A DNA stretch of 64,000 nt, from assembly GCF_002797915.1 (NCBI RefSeq), contig NZ_PGTY01000002.1:372001-436000 (forward strand), in the 5' to 3' direction. Source of the stretch: Yoonia maricola (lineage in GTDB: Bacteria > Pseudomonadota > Alphaproteobacteria > Rhodobacterales > Rhodobacteraceae). The number at the start of each line of letters is the position of its first letter. Within the stretch, counting starts at the first letter, position 1. Under the pieces are notes generated by a model that was not told where the DNA came from, did not search any database, and saw only the letters and a list, made by a program, of their open reading frames with translations. The translations under genes were made by a program, and so were the position numbers. Of the stretch, positions 51,239 to 60,429 are shown piece by piece.

Positions 51239-52144
51239 TTACTGGGCGTTCAGAACGGCAGCGCACTGACCAGGCAGATCGGCCATGGTCAATTCGGCGC
51301 GCGGCGTTGGCGCCGGGGCGTCAGGGTCAGGCGGTGGCGGGTTGAGAATACGGTCAACCCACGCCTGGGCATCATCACAGCCATCACCGGCAGGTGGTGG
51401 TGTTTGATTGGTGCAGCCCGTTGCCCCGTCCGGGCAATTCAGGCGCACATGGAAATGATAATGATGTCCCCACCATGGGCGTATCTTGCTCAGCCAGCTG
51501 CGATCACCAGTCGCATTGTTGCACATGGCCACTTTTGCCCCGGGAAAGACAAAGATGCGCGCTGTGCGCGGATCAGAAGCGGCAGCCTTGAGGATCTCCT
51601 CGTGCTGGGGGGTCCAACGGCTGTTGGTAAAGGCCCCGGCTTGACGGCGCATCGAGATGGATGAGAGGTTTTCGCGTTCTTCTACCGTGAGGTTCAGCCG
51701 GTCGGGTGGCAGCATCCAGATATCAACATCAAGCCCCGATTGATGGCTCACATGGCCCGTCAGCATCGGGCCACCGCGGGGCTGACTCATATCGCCAACA
51801 TAAAGCCCTTCCCATCCGGGTTGTGTGGCGGCAAAGCGGCTGAGATCTTGCACGTAGTCGATCGTTGTTGGCTGCGCCCAATTGCGGTTTCGCGACAGGC
51901 GCATGGCCTGCCATGTCGGCCCGGTTTCCGCTAATTGCTGTCCGCCTGCCTGACAACCGCGCGAATAGCCCCCGATTGGTTGCGGCGTTTGGGCAGACCC
52001 AGCGGGTGCAGCCCCAAATAGCGCCTTGGCAATGCGCGTATCATTTGGGTCGCCTGCTGCCTGGCTGACCTCCGGTGGCGGTACGTCGGCTTGGCATGCC
52101 GCCAACCCGGCGGCGAGGACAAATGCAATTATGAAGCGGACCAT
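51239..52144 (-). CDS. mepA: Penicillin-insensitive murein endopeptidase MepA (lipoprotein)
   Basis: MepA is a zinc (LAS-type) endopeptidase that cuts peptide cross-links in peptidoglycan. The 301-residue protein has a lipoprotein signal peptide with lipobox AAC (LAAGLAAC). Family motifs include DYVQDLSRFAATQPGWEGLYVGDMSQPRGGPM, the metal-binding GHVSHQSGLDVDIW, NRATG-like AMCNNATGDRSWLSKIRPWWGHHYHFHVRL with histidine ligands, and cysteines near the C terminus (CPDGATGC, DGCDD) likely in disulfides. It overlaps the MFS gene by 16 bases. Confidence 0.94.
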   Translation of the reverse strand: MVRFIIAFVLAAGLAACQADVPPPEVSQAAGDPNDTRIAKALFGAAPAGSAQTPQPIGGYSRGCQAGGQQLAETGPTWQAMRLSRNRNWAQPTTIDYVQDLSRFAATQPGWEGLYVGDMSQPRGGPMLTGHVSHQSGLDVDIWMLPPDRLNLTVEERENLSSISMRRQAGAFTNSRWTPQHEEILKAAASDPRTARIFVFPGAKVAMCNNATGDRSWLSKIRPWWGHHYHFHVRLNCPDGATGCTNQTPPPAGDGCDDAQAWVDRILNPPPPDPDAPAPTPRAELTMADLPGQCAAVLNAQ

Positions 52145-53505
52145 TCTGCGCGATCTCCGTCTTTATTGACCCACCGTAACAACAAAAGCCCGATCAGGAA
52201 AAGGAAGATTACGGGCAGAAACCCTAATTGATTATTACCGGTCATGACCGTGAACAGCGTAATCAGCGCAGGCGCCAGAAATGCAGTCGCTTTGCCGGTC
52301 AGCGCAAATAGGCCAAAAGCCTCGGCCGGGCGGTCAGGATGGGTGTGGCGCACCATCATGGAACGGGACGAGGCGTAAACTGCACCACCCGCGCCACCGA
52401 TACAGACGCCACAGATATAGAAAATGGTATCAGGTATGCCGGACCCGTCCGCCAAGGGGATGCCAAAGATCGCTTCACGCGACATGCCGACAATTGTGGC
52501 AGACACGATGATCAGCACCCAGACTGCGACTTGGATCACAGGCTTGGGACCAACGCGTGCATCTGCAAGGCCCGAAAGCCATGTGGTGACAGCGGCTGCA
52601 ATCGCCGCAATGATCCCGAAGATACCGATCTGCGTCGTCTGCCAATCCAGCACCAGGGCGGCATAGACACCACCAAAGGCATATAACGCGTTCAGCGCAT
52701 CGCGGTAAAACATGGAGCCGAGCAAAAAGTTCAACAGGCTTTTGCGGTGAAAGACCCCGCGGAGCGTGTCGAGCAGTTCACCCCAAACAGCACCCAATTG
52801 CGTCGACTTCTTTTCTGCCCTGGGATCGTCGCGCACAAACATAAAGAACGGGATAATGAAGATGGCGTACCAAAGTGCAATAAACGGGCCGACAAAGCGG
52901 GTGCCTTCGCGTGTTTCAGGATCAAGACCAAAAGCAGGGGCAAAGCCCACAAATGTCACCCCTTGGTCATTCTCGGCAAAGAAAATCAGCATGATGAAAA
53001 GGGACGTAACGCCGCCCCAATACCCGAATGCCGCGCCAGAGCCGGAGATGCGACCGACCTCTTGATCATTGCCCAGCGAGGGCAGGATCGCGTTGACAAA
53101 GTTCAACGCGCTTTCGGCGGCAAAGAACCCGACGTAAAATATAATAAGGGTTAGCATGATGGTCGCGCCATCTGGCGTCAGCCCCCAAAGCATGAAAGCA
53201 GCCACCACGTAGACGACCGAGAAAAACGCAATCCACGGCATTTTCCGGCCAGAGTTATCGGCGAAAGCGCCCAAAAAGGGGGCCGTAAATGCAATCATCA
53301 GGCCAGCAATCGTCTGTCCCAATGACCAAACCGCCTGCGATTGCGCTTTTGCGGCGTCTTCTGCCAACCCGGTGCCCAAAAAATACTCGGTCGCGACAAC
53401 GGCGAAGTAGGGACCGAAGATAAAGGTCAGGCCAAGCGTATAGAAAGGTTGTGATGCCCAATCAAAGGCCATCCACCCCCAGATGCGTTTCTGCGCCACT
53501 GCCAT
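52129..53505 (-). CDS. MFS transporter, Atg22/UMF1 family
   Basis: The 458-residue membrane protein has about 12 hydrophobic segments and the Atg22-like start IWGWMAFDWASQPFYTLGLTFIFGPYFA. It carries AFTAPFLGAFADNSGRKMPWIAFFSVVY (an MFS motif-A-like loop) and a second-half ASSRSMMVRHTHPDRPAEAFGLFALTGKATAF. Atg22 exports amino acids from yeast vacuoles; substrates of bacterial members are not known. It begins the minus-strand run MFS-mepA-esterase. The start at 53505 is the first in-frame ATG. Confidence 0.9.
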   Translation of the reverse strand: MAVAQKRIWGWMAFDWASQPFYTLGLTFIFGPYFAVVATEYFLGTGLAEDAAKAQSQAVWSLGQTIAGLMIAFTAPFLGAFADNSGRKMPWIAFFSVVYVVAAFMLWGLTPDGATIMLTLIIFYVGFFAAESALNFVNAILPSLGNDQEVGRISGSGAAFGYWGGVTSLFIMLIFFAENDQGVTFVGFAPAFGLDPETREGTRFVGPFIALWYAIFIIPFFMFVRDDPRAEKKSTQLGAVWGELLDTLRGVFHRKSLLNFLLGSMFYRDALNALYAFGGVYAALVLDWQTTQIGIFGIIAAIAAAVTTWLSGLADARVGPKPVIQVAVWVLIIVSATIVGMSREAIFGIPLADGSGIPDTIFYICGVCIGGAGGAVYASSRSMMVRHTHPDRPAEAFGLFALTGKATAFLAPALITLFTVMTGNNQLGFLPVIFLFLIGLLLLRWVNKDGDRAEWSAS

Positions 53506-53574
53506 ATGCGTGTTCCTGCTCTTCCCTTGTGGGCATAAGGCACAGATAACACCTTCGCTGGCAAGAAATCTCTG

Positions 53575-54117
53575 TTACGACGTTCCGTTGTCAGTTGGTG
53601 GCCAGGGGCGGGTATTATCGGCATCGATCCACGCCTGAACCCATGCGGGTTTCTCTGGTGACGGTTGATCCATGCCGACAGCTGCAAAAACAAGTGCCGG
53701 GTTCACAATGCCATTCTTGTCTGTCACGGCCGAGCGATACAGCACCTGCACCGCGCATTCATCGCCAATCCAGATTGTCTGCTCCATGTAAAAGAAACGC
53801 TCGCTCCAGCCGACGGCCTTGCTGACCATGCGGAACTTGACGAAGGGTCTGATCCGCTTGCGATAACGGGCGGACGATCCGGCAATTGTCAGCCCCCAGC
53901 GGTTCTTGGTCAACGCGCCCAGTAGGCCAACGCGCTGGGCAAGGCCCGTCCGTCCAATATCAAGGATGCTGAGGATACGGCCATTGTTCATTTCCATGTA
54001 CTGATCAATGTCTTGGGGCCAGCACCGGTGATAGGACACATGGCTGTCCAACGCATGCAGGGGTGGCATGCGGCGCGCCCTGAGCACTTCTTTGATTACG
54101 CGAATGATAGGATACAT
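53575..54117 (-). CDS. Thioesterase-family (hot-dog fold) protein
   Basis: From the ATG at 54117 (MYPIIRVIKEVLRARRMP) the protein is 180 residues. It has the pattern of acyl-CoA thioesterases of the 4HBT/THEM6-like group: the signature SYHRCWPQDIDQYMEMNNGRILSILDIGRTGLAQR, with D and N in the catalytic helix position, then the strand region RKRIRPFVKFRMVSKAVGWSERFFYMEQTIW. The upstream frame to 54237 is low-complexity and not used. The substrate is unknown. It is divergent from the YggT gene. Confidence 0.85.
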   Translation of the reverse strand: MYPIIRVIKEVLRARRMPPLHALDSHVSYHRCWPQDIDQYMEMNNGRILSILDIGRTGLAQRVGLLGALTKNRWGLTIAGSSARYRKRIRPFVKFRMVSKAVGWSERFFYMEQTIWIGDECAVQVLYRSAVTDKNGIVNPALVFAAVGMDQPSPEKPAWVQAWIDADNTRPWPPTDNGTS

Positions 54118-54255
54118 AGCTCGGTCCTTCGATACCCTGCCAGAAATGGTCATGCTTGACGTAAACGTCAACTTTGACCTTGCGGCAACCTTGGGCTTGT
54201 CGGCGCGCGCCTGAACGCTTAGGTCATGGCAGACCAAACAAAGGGCGCCTTTCGC

Positions 54256-54543
54256 ATGATATCACTTATCCAAATCATCCTTTTGATCCTTGGAGTATTC
54301 CGGTTTTTTGTGATCGCCCATTTCATCATGAGCTGGCTGATCCGGTTTGAGGTGCTCAACATCCGGCAAGAGTTCGTGGGTCAGGTCTGGTATGGGTTGG
54401 AACGCATCCTTGACCCGATCTATGGCCGCATAAGGCGGTACATGCCCGACCTTGGCGGTATCGACATCACGCCAATTGCCGTTCTGGTCTCGATCGAGAT
54501 TTTGCGGATATTCCTGACCAACGCGATGATTTCAATCGCCTAG
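54256..54543 (+). CDS. YggT-family membrane protein
   Basis: The 95-residue protein has two membrane segments (ISLIQIILLILGVFRFFVIAHFIMSWLI and ITPIAVLVSIEILRIFL) and the YggT pattern VWYGLERILDPIYGRIRRYMPDLGGIDITP. YggT proteins are linked to cell division or osmotic balance in different bacteria; the function here is not known. I chose the ATG at 54256, which starts at the family N terminus with AAGGGCG upstream; the ATG at 54226 would add 10 residues. Confidence 0.88.
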   Translation: MISLIQIILLILGVFRFFVIAHFIMSWLIRFEVLNIRQEFVGQVWYGLERILDPIYGRIRRYMPDLGGIDITPIAVLVSIEILRIFLTNAMISIA

Positions 54544-54672
54544 ACAATTTTTCGCCCGCCCGCGCCTTGTTTCACAGCAAGCGGTTGCGTCAAGGCGAAA
54601 ATTGCTGAAAACTGTTTGTCATTGGGGCAACGCGGCAGGCCTGATATCTGCCGCCAATTCGGGAAGAACGAT

Positions 54673-55074
54673 ATGCGTTTTCTAAATCTCAGCAAAAAAG
54701 GCGTCGCGATTGTGCTGTCGGCGCAATTAGTTCTGGCCACACAGGCCGTTACGATGGCGCAGGCCGAAATGTTGGGCACCGATCAGGCGATCAACAAATA
54801 CACAGCTTTGGCGAACCGCAACGCGCTGATGGATCAGATCCAGCGCGATGATGTACAGGCTGAAATCGTGGCCCTTGGTATAGACCCCGCCGAGGCAGAG
54901 GCCCGTTTGGCTGCACTGTCTGATGCGGAAATCGCAACCATGCTGACACAGATGGAGAATGACAGCGCAGGTGCGGATATCGTTGGCACGATGTTTACGA
55001 TCTTCGTGATCCTGCTTGTCACTGATCTGCTTTGCTTGACGCGGGTGTTCAACTTTACACGGTGCGTGCGCTAA
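54673..55074 (+). CDS. PA2779-family small membrane protein
   Basis: The 133-residue protein matches the PA2779 family. It has an N-terminal hydrophobic segment (VAIVLSAQLVLATQAVTMAQA), a helical acidic middle (ANRNALMDQIQRDDVQAEIVALGIDPAEAEARLAALSDAEIATMLTQMEND), and a C-terminal membrane segment (IVGTMFTIFVILLVTDLLCLT). Members are always found next to a C39-like cysteine peptidase, as here, with a 13-base overlap. The function is unknown; it could be the substrate or partner of that peptidase. Confidence 0.88.
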   Translation: MRFLNLSKKGVAIVLSAQLVLATQAVTMAQAEMLGTDQAINKYTALANRNALMDQIQRDDVQAEIVALGIDPAEAEARLAALSDAEIATMLTQMENDSAGADIVGTMFTIFVILLVTDLLCLTRVFNFTRCVR

Positions 55075-55901
55075 GGCCATTCGCAAGGCGGCTTGCCTGC
55101 CTGCTGGCGCTTTGCTGGCTTGCGGCATGTGCGCAGCCGTTTGATCCTGACGCACGGCTGACCATCGACGCACCGACGCGGGCGAGTGTCGCCGATGTGC
55201 CGCTGATCCGGCAAGAAGACTTTTTTTGCGGCCCAGCGTCCATTGCCATGGTCATGCAATGGGCTGGGTCCGAAATCACCCAAAAAGACGTTGCCGCTTT
55301 GGCCTTCAGCCCTGGTGCGGGCGGTACCTATCTGGCCGATATGATCGGGAGCAGCCGCCGGTTGGGTCAACTGGCGGTCGAGATCAATAACTTTGATCAG
55401 CTGTTGGCAGAGGTCACCGCAGGGCATCCGGTCATCGTCTTTCAGAACCTTGGGTTGGGGGTGCTGCCGGTTTGGCACTATGGCGTTGTGACGGGATATG
55501 ATTTCGAAAAGGATGAAGTCTACCTCAACTCGGGCCAGTTGAACCAAATGGTGATGGCCTTTGCCGTCTTTGAACGGACATGGCGGCGAGGCGATTATTG
55601 GGCATTGGTGGTTTTGCCACCAGATGAGCTTCCGGTCAGCACGTCAGAGGCGGATGTGCTGTCCGCAGCTGCGGCGCTTGAGCGGGTGGAACAGTTTCAA
55701 GCCGCAGAAACACTTTATGAAACCGGCGCTGTAAAGTGGCCCGAAAATTGGCTGTGGCAGTTTGGCTTGGGCAACGCGCGCTATGCCATGGGTGATCTGC
55801 GCGGTGCGCGAACAGCGCTTAGGCGCGCCCGTGCGCTTGATCCGACCATTCCAGAGATCCGCGCCAATCTGGCTTTTGTTGAAAGCGAATTGGCAGGCTG
55901 A
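55062..55901 (+). CDS. PA2778-family C39-like cysteine peptidase with TPR
   Basis: From the GTG at 55062 the protein is 279 residues with a lipoprotein signal peptide and lipobox LAAC (Cys ~23). The peptidase domain has the catalytic Cys in DFFCGPASIAMVMQWAG (~56), His in VWHYGVVTGYD (~139) and a following LNSG. The C-terminal ~90 residues form TPR helices (LERVEQFQAAETLYETGAVKWPEN, LGNARYAMGDLRGARTALRRA). It is thus probably anchored to the outer membrane facing the periplasm. It overlaps the PA2779 gene by 13 bases. A frame open to 55032 (TTG) adds no family residues. Confidence 0.85.
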   Translation: MRALRPFARRLACLLALCWLAACAQPFDPDARLTIDAPTRASVADVPLIRQEDFFCGPASIAMVMQWAGSEITQKDVAALAFSPGAGGTYLADMIGSSRRLGQLAVEINNFDQLLAEVTAGHPVIVFQNLGLGVLPVWHYGVVTGYDFEKDEVYLNSGQLNQMVMAFAVFERTWRRGDYWALVVLPPDELPVSTSEADVLSAAAALERVEQFQAAETLYETGAVKWPENWLWQFGLGNARYAMGDLRGARTALRRARALDPTIPEIRANLAFVESELAG

Positions 55902-56037
55902 TTGCCTCGCAACCGAAACGTCCGTAACCCATCGGAAATTACGCATGGCGCAAATGCGCCGCTGGCGGTCGCCCATGGCCTTTCGGCAAAGTGGTGCAAA
56001 TGGTGTAGTCTTGGTCAGATCAGCCCGGAGAATCCCG

Positions 56038-58806
56038 ATGTCAGACCGCATTTCATTCACGCTTGACGGCGAAACCGTCACTGCCGCACCGGGTGAGACG
56101 ATTTGGGAGGTCGCCAACGGGCGTGGCCTCGTGATCCCGCATCTGTGCCACAAACCGGCACCCAGTTATCGGTCTGACGGAAATTGCCGTGCCTGTATGG
56201 TGGCGATTGAAGGTGAGCGAACACTGGCGGCCAGCTGTATCCGAGAGCCATCCGAAGGGATGGTTGTGACCACTGATCAGCCCCGCGAAAAGCAGGCCCG
56301 CCGCATGGTGATGGAACTACTGGTCGCAGACCAACCGGCGCAAGAGGTGGCACATGATAAGTCATCCCACCTTTGGGACATGGCCGAGAGCCAAGATCTG
56401 AGCGACAGCCGTTTCCCACAGAAAGAGCCGGATCATGTACCGCTGCTTGATGACAGTCACGTTGCGATGTCTGTCAACCTTGATGCCTGCATCCAATGCG
56501 GTCTTTGCGTGCGCGCCTGCCGCGAAGTTCAGGTGAACGACGTCATCGGCATGGCAGGGCGTGGCGGCACGGCTTATCCGGTGTTCGACATGGACGATCC
56601 AATGGGGGCGTCCTCTTGTGTAGCCTGCGGCGAATGCGTGCAGGCTTGCCCCACCGGGGCGCTTTTGCCTGCCACGGTTACCGATGAAAACCAAATGGGT
56701 GATACCAAGGATTACGACCGCGAGGTCGAAAGCGTCTGCCCGTTCTGTGGTGTCGGTTGTCAGGTGTCGCTGAAGATCAAGGACAACAAGGTCAAATTCG
56801 TTGAGGGGATCAACGGCCCGGCCAACGAAGGGCGGCTTTGTGTCAAAGGCCGTTTCGGGTTTGACTATATCCACCATGATCACCGCCTGACCAAGCCACT
56901 GATCCGCCGTGAAGATGCACCTGCGAAGGGCCTCAACGTCGATCCGGCGAACTGGCAAACGCATTTCCGCGAAGCGACGTGGGAGGAGGCGCTGGATGTC
57001 GCAGCAAATGGTATGAAGGAGATAGGCGGTACTGGCGTCGCAGGCTTCGGTTCCGCTAAATGCACCAACGAAGAAGCGTATCTGTTCCAGAAGCTGATCC
57101 GCCAAGGGTTCGGTCACAATAACGTCGACCATTGCACACGGCTTTGTCACGCATCCTCGGTTGCTGCATTGATGGAAAACGTCGGTTCCGGTGCTGTTAC
57201 CGCGACCTTCAATGAGATTGAAAATGCGGACGTCGCCATCGTAATCGGCGCTAACCCCATCGAAAACCACCCCGTCGCCGCGACCTATTTCAAGCAATTC
57301 ACCAAGCGTGGTGGCAAGCTGATCGTGATGGACCCGCGCGGTCAGGCGCTCAAGCGGTTCGCGTCGCATATGCTGCAGTTCCGGCCCGGTGCCGATGTGT
57401 CGATGCTGAACGCGATTATGCATACGATTGTCGAAGAAGAGCTTTACGACCGGCAATATATCGAAGCCTACACCGAAAACTGGGAGGCGGAGAAAGCGCA
57501 TCTTGCAGATTTCACGCCCGAAAAGATGGAAGGCATCTGTGGGATCGATGCTGAGACCCTGCGCGATGTGGCACGTACCTTTGCGGGTGCCAAGGCCGCG
57601 ATGATTTTCTGGGGCATGGGTGTCAGCCAGCACATCCACGGCACCGACAATTCGCGCTGCCTGATCAGTCTTGCGCTGATGACCGGTCAAGTGGGCCGTC
57701 CGGGTGCTGGGCTGCATCCGCTACGCGGCCAAAACAACGTGCAGGGTGCATCGGATGCGGGGCTGATCCCTATGTTCCTGCCTGATTATCAGCCGGTGGG
57801 CGACGATGGTGTCCGTTCTGCTTTCCAAGAGATTTGGCAAGAGGGGTCGATTGATCCCAACAAGGGACTCACGGTGACCGAAATCCTCGATGCGGTGCAT
57901 GCGGGCGATATCCATGGGATGTATATCCTTGGTGAAAACCCGGCCATGTCGGACCCTGATGTCGAACATGCACGCGATGCGCTGGCGAAACTCGACCACC
58001 TTGTTGTGCAGGACATCTTTATCACGGAAACGGCCAACTATGCCGATGTGATTTTGCCTGCTTCGGCATTCGCCGAAAAATCCGGCACGGTGACGAATAC
58101 GAACCGGCAGGTTCAAATGGGCCGCCCTGCGGTGCCGCCTCCGGGTGAGGCCAAGGAAGACTGGTGGATCACGACAGAGCTTGCCAAGCGGCTGGGGCTG
58201 AATTGGACCTATACACACCCCTCCCAAATCTTTGCCGAAATGGCGCTGTCGATGAGGTCGCTGTCGAACATCACTTGGGAGCGTCTGGAAACGCAGAATG
58301 CTGTAACCTACCCGTCGCTTTCACCCGAAGATCCCGGCCAACCCATCGTCTTCGGCGATGGCTTCCCGCGCGAAAACGGGCGGGCGAAGTTTACGCCTGC
58401 CAGCGTGATCGCGCCGGATGAGACGCCGGATGCCGACTATCCGATGATCCTGATCACCGGGCGGCAGTTAGAGCATTGGCACACCGGCTCCATGACGCGG
58501 CGGTCCAAGGTGCTTGACGCGGTGGAACCTGAGGCCAACTGCTCGCTACACCCCTCGACCCTGCGCAAGCTGGGTGTGGAGCCGGGCGGTTTGGTCACGC
58601 TTTCCACGCGTCGTGGCAGCATCACGATCATGGCACGCGAGGATCGGGCGGTGGCACCTGATATGGTCTTCGTTCCCTTCGCCTATGTCGAAGCAGCGGC
58701 GAACATTCTGACCAACCCGGCCGTTGATCCCTACGGCAAAATCCCCGAATTCAAGTTCTCAGCGGTGAAGGTGGAAAAAGCCGCAAACTCGGTCGCGGCA
58801 GAGTAG
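56038..58806 (+). CDS. fdhF: Formate dehydrogenase alpha subunit, molybdenum type, with N-terminal NuoG-like domain
   Basis: This 922-residue enzyme oxidises formate to CO2 at a Mo-bis-MGD centre. The N-terminal [2Fe-2S] domain has cysteines at ~37, 50, 53 and 67. A ferredoxin-type part has CIQCGLCVRAC (~151) and CVACGECVQACP (~194). The molybdopterin domain starts with CPFCGVGC (~234) and has a cysteine at ~268. The active-site residue is Cys in RLCHASS (~370), not selenocysteine. The ATG at 56038 has GGAGAATCCCG upstream. No NADH-binding subunits (FdsB/FdsG-like) lie next to it. Confidence 0.93.
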   Translation: MSDRISFTLDGETVTAAPGETIWEVANGRGLVIPHLCHKPAPSYRSDGNCRACMVAIEGERTLAASCIREPSEGMVVTTDQPREKQARRMVMELLVADQPAQEVAHDKSSHLWDMAESQDLSDSRFPQKEPDHVPLLDDSHVAMSVNLDACIQCGLCVRACREVQVNDVIGMAGRGGTAYPVFDMDDPMGASSCVACGECVQACPTGALLPATVTDENQMGDTKDYDREVESVCPFCGVGCQVSLKIKDNKVKFVEGINGPANEGRLCVKGRFGFDYIHHDHRLTKPLIRREDAPAKGLNVDPANWQTHFREATWEEALDVAANGMKEIGGTGVAGFGSAKCTNEEAYLFQKLIRQGFGHNNVDHCTRLCHASSVAALMENVGSGAVTATFNEIENADVAIVIGANPIENHPVAATYFKQFTKRGGKLIVMDPRGQALKRFASHMLQFRPGADVSMLNAIMHTIVEEELYDRQYIEAYTENWEAEKAHLADFTPEKMEGICGIDAETLRDVARTFAGAKAAMIFWGMGVSQHIHGTDNSRCLISLALMTGQVGRPGAGLHPLRGQNNVQGASDAGLIPMFLPDYQPVGDDGVRSAFQEIWQEGSIDPNKGLTVTEILDAVHAGDIHGMYILGENPAMSDPDVEHARDALAKLDHLVVQDIFITETANYADVILPASAFAEKSGTVTNTNRQVQMGRPAVPPPGEAKEDWWITTELAKRLGLNWTYTHPSQIFAEMALSMRSLSNITWERLETQNAVTYPSLSPEDPGQPIVFGDGFPRENGRAKFTPASVIAPDETPDADYPMILITGRQLEHWHTGSMTRRSKVLDAVEPEANCSLHPSTLRKLGVEPGGLVTLSTRRGSITIMAREDRAVAPDMVFVPFAYVEAAANILTNPAVDPYGKIPEFKFSAVKVEKAANSVAAE

Positions 58807-58831
58807 CAAACCGCGCATCTTCGGTCGCTTT

Positions 58832-58861
58832 GTGCCGCGCTATTGAATAGCAGCGGCGCAC
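58832..58861. other. Imperfect hairpin after fdhF
   Basis: GTGCCGC-GCTATT pairs imperfectly with AATAGC-GCGGCGCAC around a 1-3 base loop, about 25 bases after the fdhF stop. There is no T tract. It may be a weak terminator or mRNA 3' structure in the 125-bp gap before the next gene. Confidence 0.35.
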
Positions 58862-58931
58862 TGGCCTAGCGTCTTTGGTGCGTACGGCCTCTTTCATGGC
58901 TGTTCGCATGAATAACCAAAGGAGACGCATC

Positions 58932-60404
58932 ATGCGTAAATTGCCCCTTATCGCCGCCCTTGCTTGCCTCGCTGTCCCGGCTTTTGCTCAGGATGCAGCC
59001 CTTCTGATGGGCGTGTCACGCTATGAGGAGTTTCGGCGCGTGGGCAATGCCCTTGATGTGCTAAACCCAGCCGATGCCTTGCGCGGTGCGGGCTATGATG
59101 TCAGCACACTGTCCAATGGTGCAGCCGACGACATGGACCGCTTGCTGAATCGCTTTGCCGTCGATGCGACAGATGCGAACCGTTTGATTGTCGGGCTCTC
59201 GGGCAGGTTTGTGACTGACGGGACGCGCAGCTGGTTTTTGGCAGCGGATGCGGATCGTCCCTCCCCCTTTGGTCTGGACGATGCGGTGTCAGTTGAGATG
59301 ATTATGCAGGTGATGGCGCGCGTACCGGGGCAGGCGATCCTGATTTTGGGATATGATGAGGATGCCGATGATGCGATCGGGCCGTATTTGCGCGAAGGGG
59401 TGGGCACGCTTGCTGTGCCGCAGGGGGTGACCGTGCTTTATGGTGCGCCAAATCAGACCGATGATGTGGTACAGGATGCCGTGATCCAGCCGGATGGTGA
59501 TGTGATGGCCTTTGTACGCAACAACCGCCGCCTGACAGCAGTAGGCTATGTGCCCCAAAGCTTGATTATGCAGTCCGCCGATGCTGCCGCACCCGCCGCA
59601 GGTCTGCCAAGCATTGAACCGACATTGCGGGCATGGACCCTCGCGCAAGAACGGGACACGGCAGATGCGTATCGGGATTTTATCTTTGATTACCCCGCCA
59701 GCCCCTTCATCACAGACGCGCGGCGTAGGTTGGATGTGATTGAGCGCGATCCTGTGCGGCTTGCCGAAATTGAGGAAGACGGGCTGAACCTCACGCGCAA
59801 TCAACGCCGGACGGTTCAGCGTAATCTGACCGTGCTGGAGTTTGACACGCGCGGTGTGGACGGCATTTTTGGTCCTGGCACCCGTGGGGCGATCCGCAAC
59901 TGGCAACAAAGCAATGGGTTTGCCCAGACCTCGTTTCTGACGGCAGAGCAGATCAACCGCATTGATGCTCAGGCAAGTCGGCGCACAGCCGAGATCGAAG
60001 CTGAAGAAGAGCGCGCTCGCGAAGAGGCCCTTGCATTGGACCGCGATTACTGGGAAGAAACCGGTGCGCGGGGGACAGTTGCAGGGTACCGCGCGTATCT
60101 TGAACGCTACCCAAGCGGCATCTTTGCCGATCAGGCGCGCGCTAGCCTTCCGGTTGAGCAGGAAGACACCATCGATGACGCCCGCGCGGCGGAGCAAGCG
60201 CTGAATATCAACCCTGTCCTGCGGCGGTTGATTGAGAACCGTCTACAGCAACTCGGGCACAACCCCGGACAAATCGATGGGCGGTTTGATAGCGACACGC
60301 GCCGTGCAATAGGACGGTATCAGCGGCAGGGGGGGCTGACGGCGACGGGATATCTGGATCAAGCAACGCTTGCCCGGCTCTTGTCAGATACGTTTGGCCG
60401 GTAA
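58932..60404 (+). CDS. Secreted caspase-like protein with two peptidoglycan-binding domains
   Basis: The 490-residue protein has a signal peptide (LPLIAALACLAVPAFAQD) and starts at the ATG at 58932 after GGAGACGC. Residues ~22-200 have a caspase-like fold pattern (DAALLMGVSRYEEFRRVGNALDVLNPADALRGAGYDV). The catalytic His position reads SGR (~90) and the Cys position reads GYDED (~140), so it is probably inactive. It then has two copies of a unit: a TPR-like helix pair (YRDFIFDYPASPFITDARRRL; YRAYLERYPSGIFADQARASL) and a PG_binding_1 domain (DGIFGPGTRGAIRNWQ; DGRFDSDTRRAIGRYQ). A cell-wall-bound sensor or scaffold is inferred. Confidence 0.8.
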   Translation: MRKLPLIAALACLAVPAFAQDAALLMGVSRYEEFRRVGNALDVLNPADALRGAGYDVSTLSNGAADDMDRLLNRFAVDATDANRLIVGLSGRFVTDGTRSWFLAADADRPSPFGLDDAVSVEMIMQVMARVPGQAILILGYDEDADDAIGPYLREGVGTLAVPQGVTVLYGAPNQTDDVVQDAVIQPDGDVMAFVRNNRRLTAVGYVPQSLIMQSADAAAPAAGLPSIEPTLRAWTLAQERDTADAYRDFIFDYPASPFITDARRRLDVIERDPVRLAEIEEDGLNLTRNQRRTVQRNLTVLEFDTRGVDGIFGPGTRGAIRNWQQSNGFAQTSFLTAEQINRIDAQASRRTAEIEAEEERAREEALALDRDYWEETGARGTVAGYRAYLERYPSGIFADQARASLPVEQEDTIDDARAAEQALNINPVLRRLIENRLQQLGHNPGQIDGRFDSDTRRAIGRYQRQGGLTATGYLDQATLARLLSDTFGR

Positions 60405-60429
60405 TGGAATAGGGGACGGACTAAAAACA

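Noticed and set aside
56362..57717. 451-codon open frame antisense to the formate dehydrogenase gene
   Set aside because: The plus-strand frame has complete family motifs; the antisense frame is a by-product of its codon bias and has no recognisable domain.
56038..58806. Selenocysteine at the formate dehydrogenase active site
   Set aside because: The active-site codon at the RLCHASS motif is a normal Cys codon and there is no in-frame TGA in the gene.
59289..60197. 302-codon frame antisense to the caspase-like gene
   Set aside because: The plus strand encodes peptidoglycan-binding domains here; the antisense frame has no family features.
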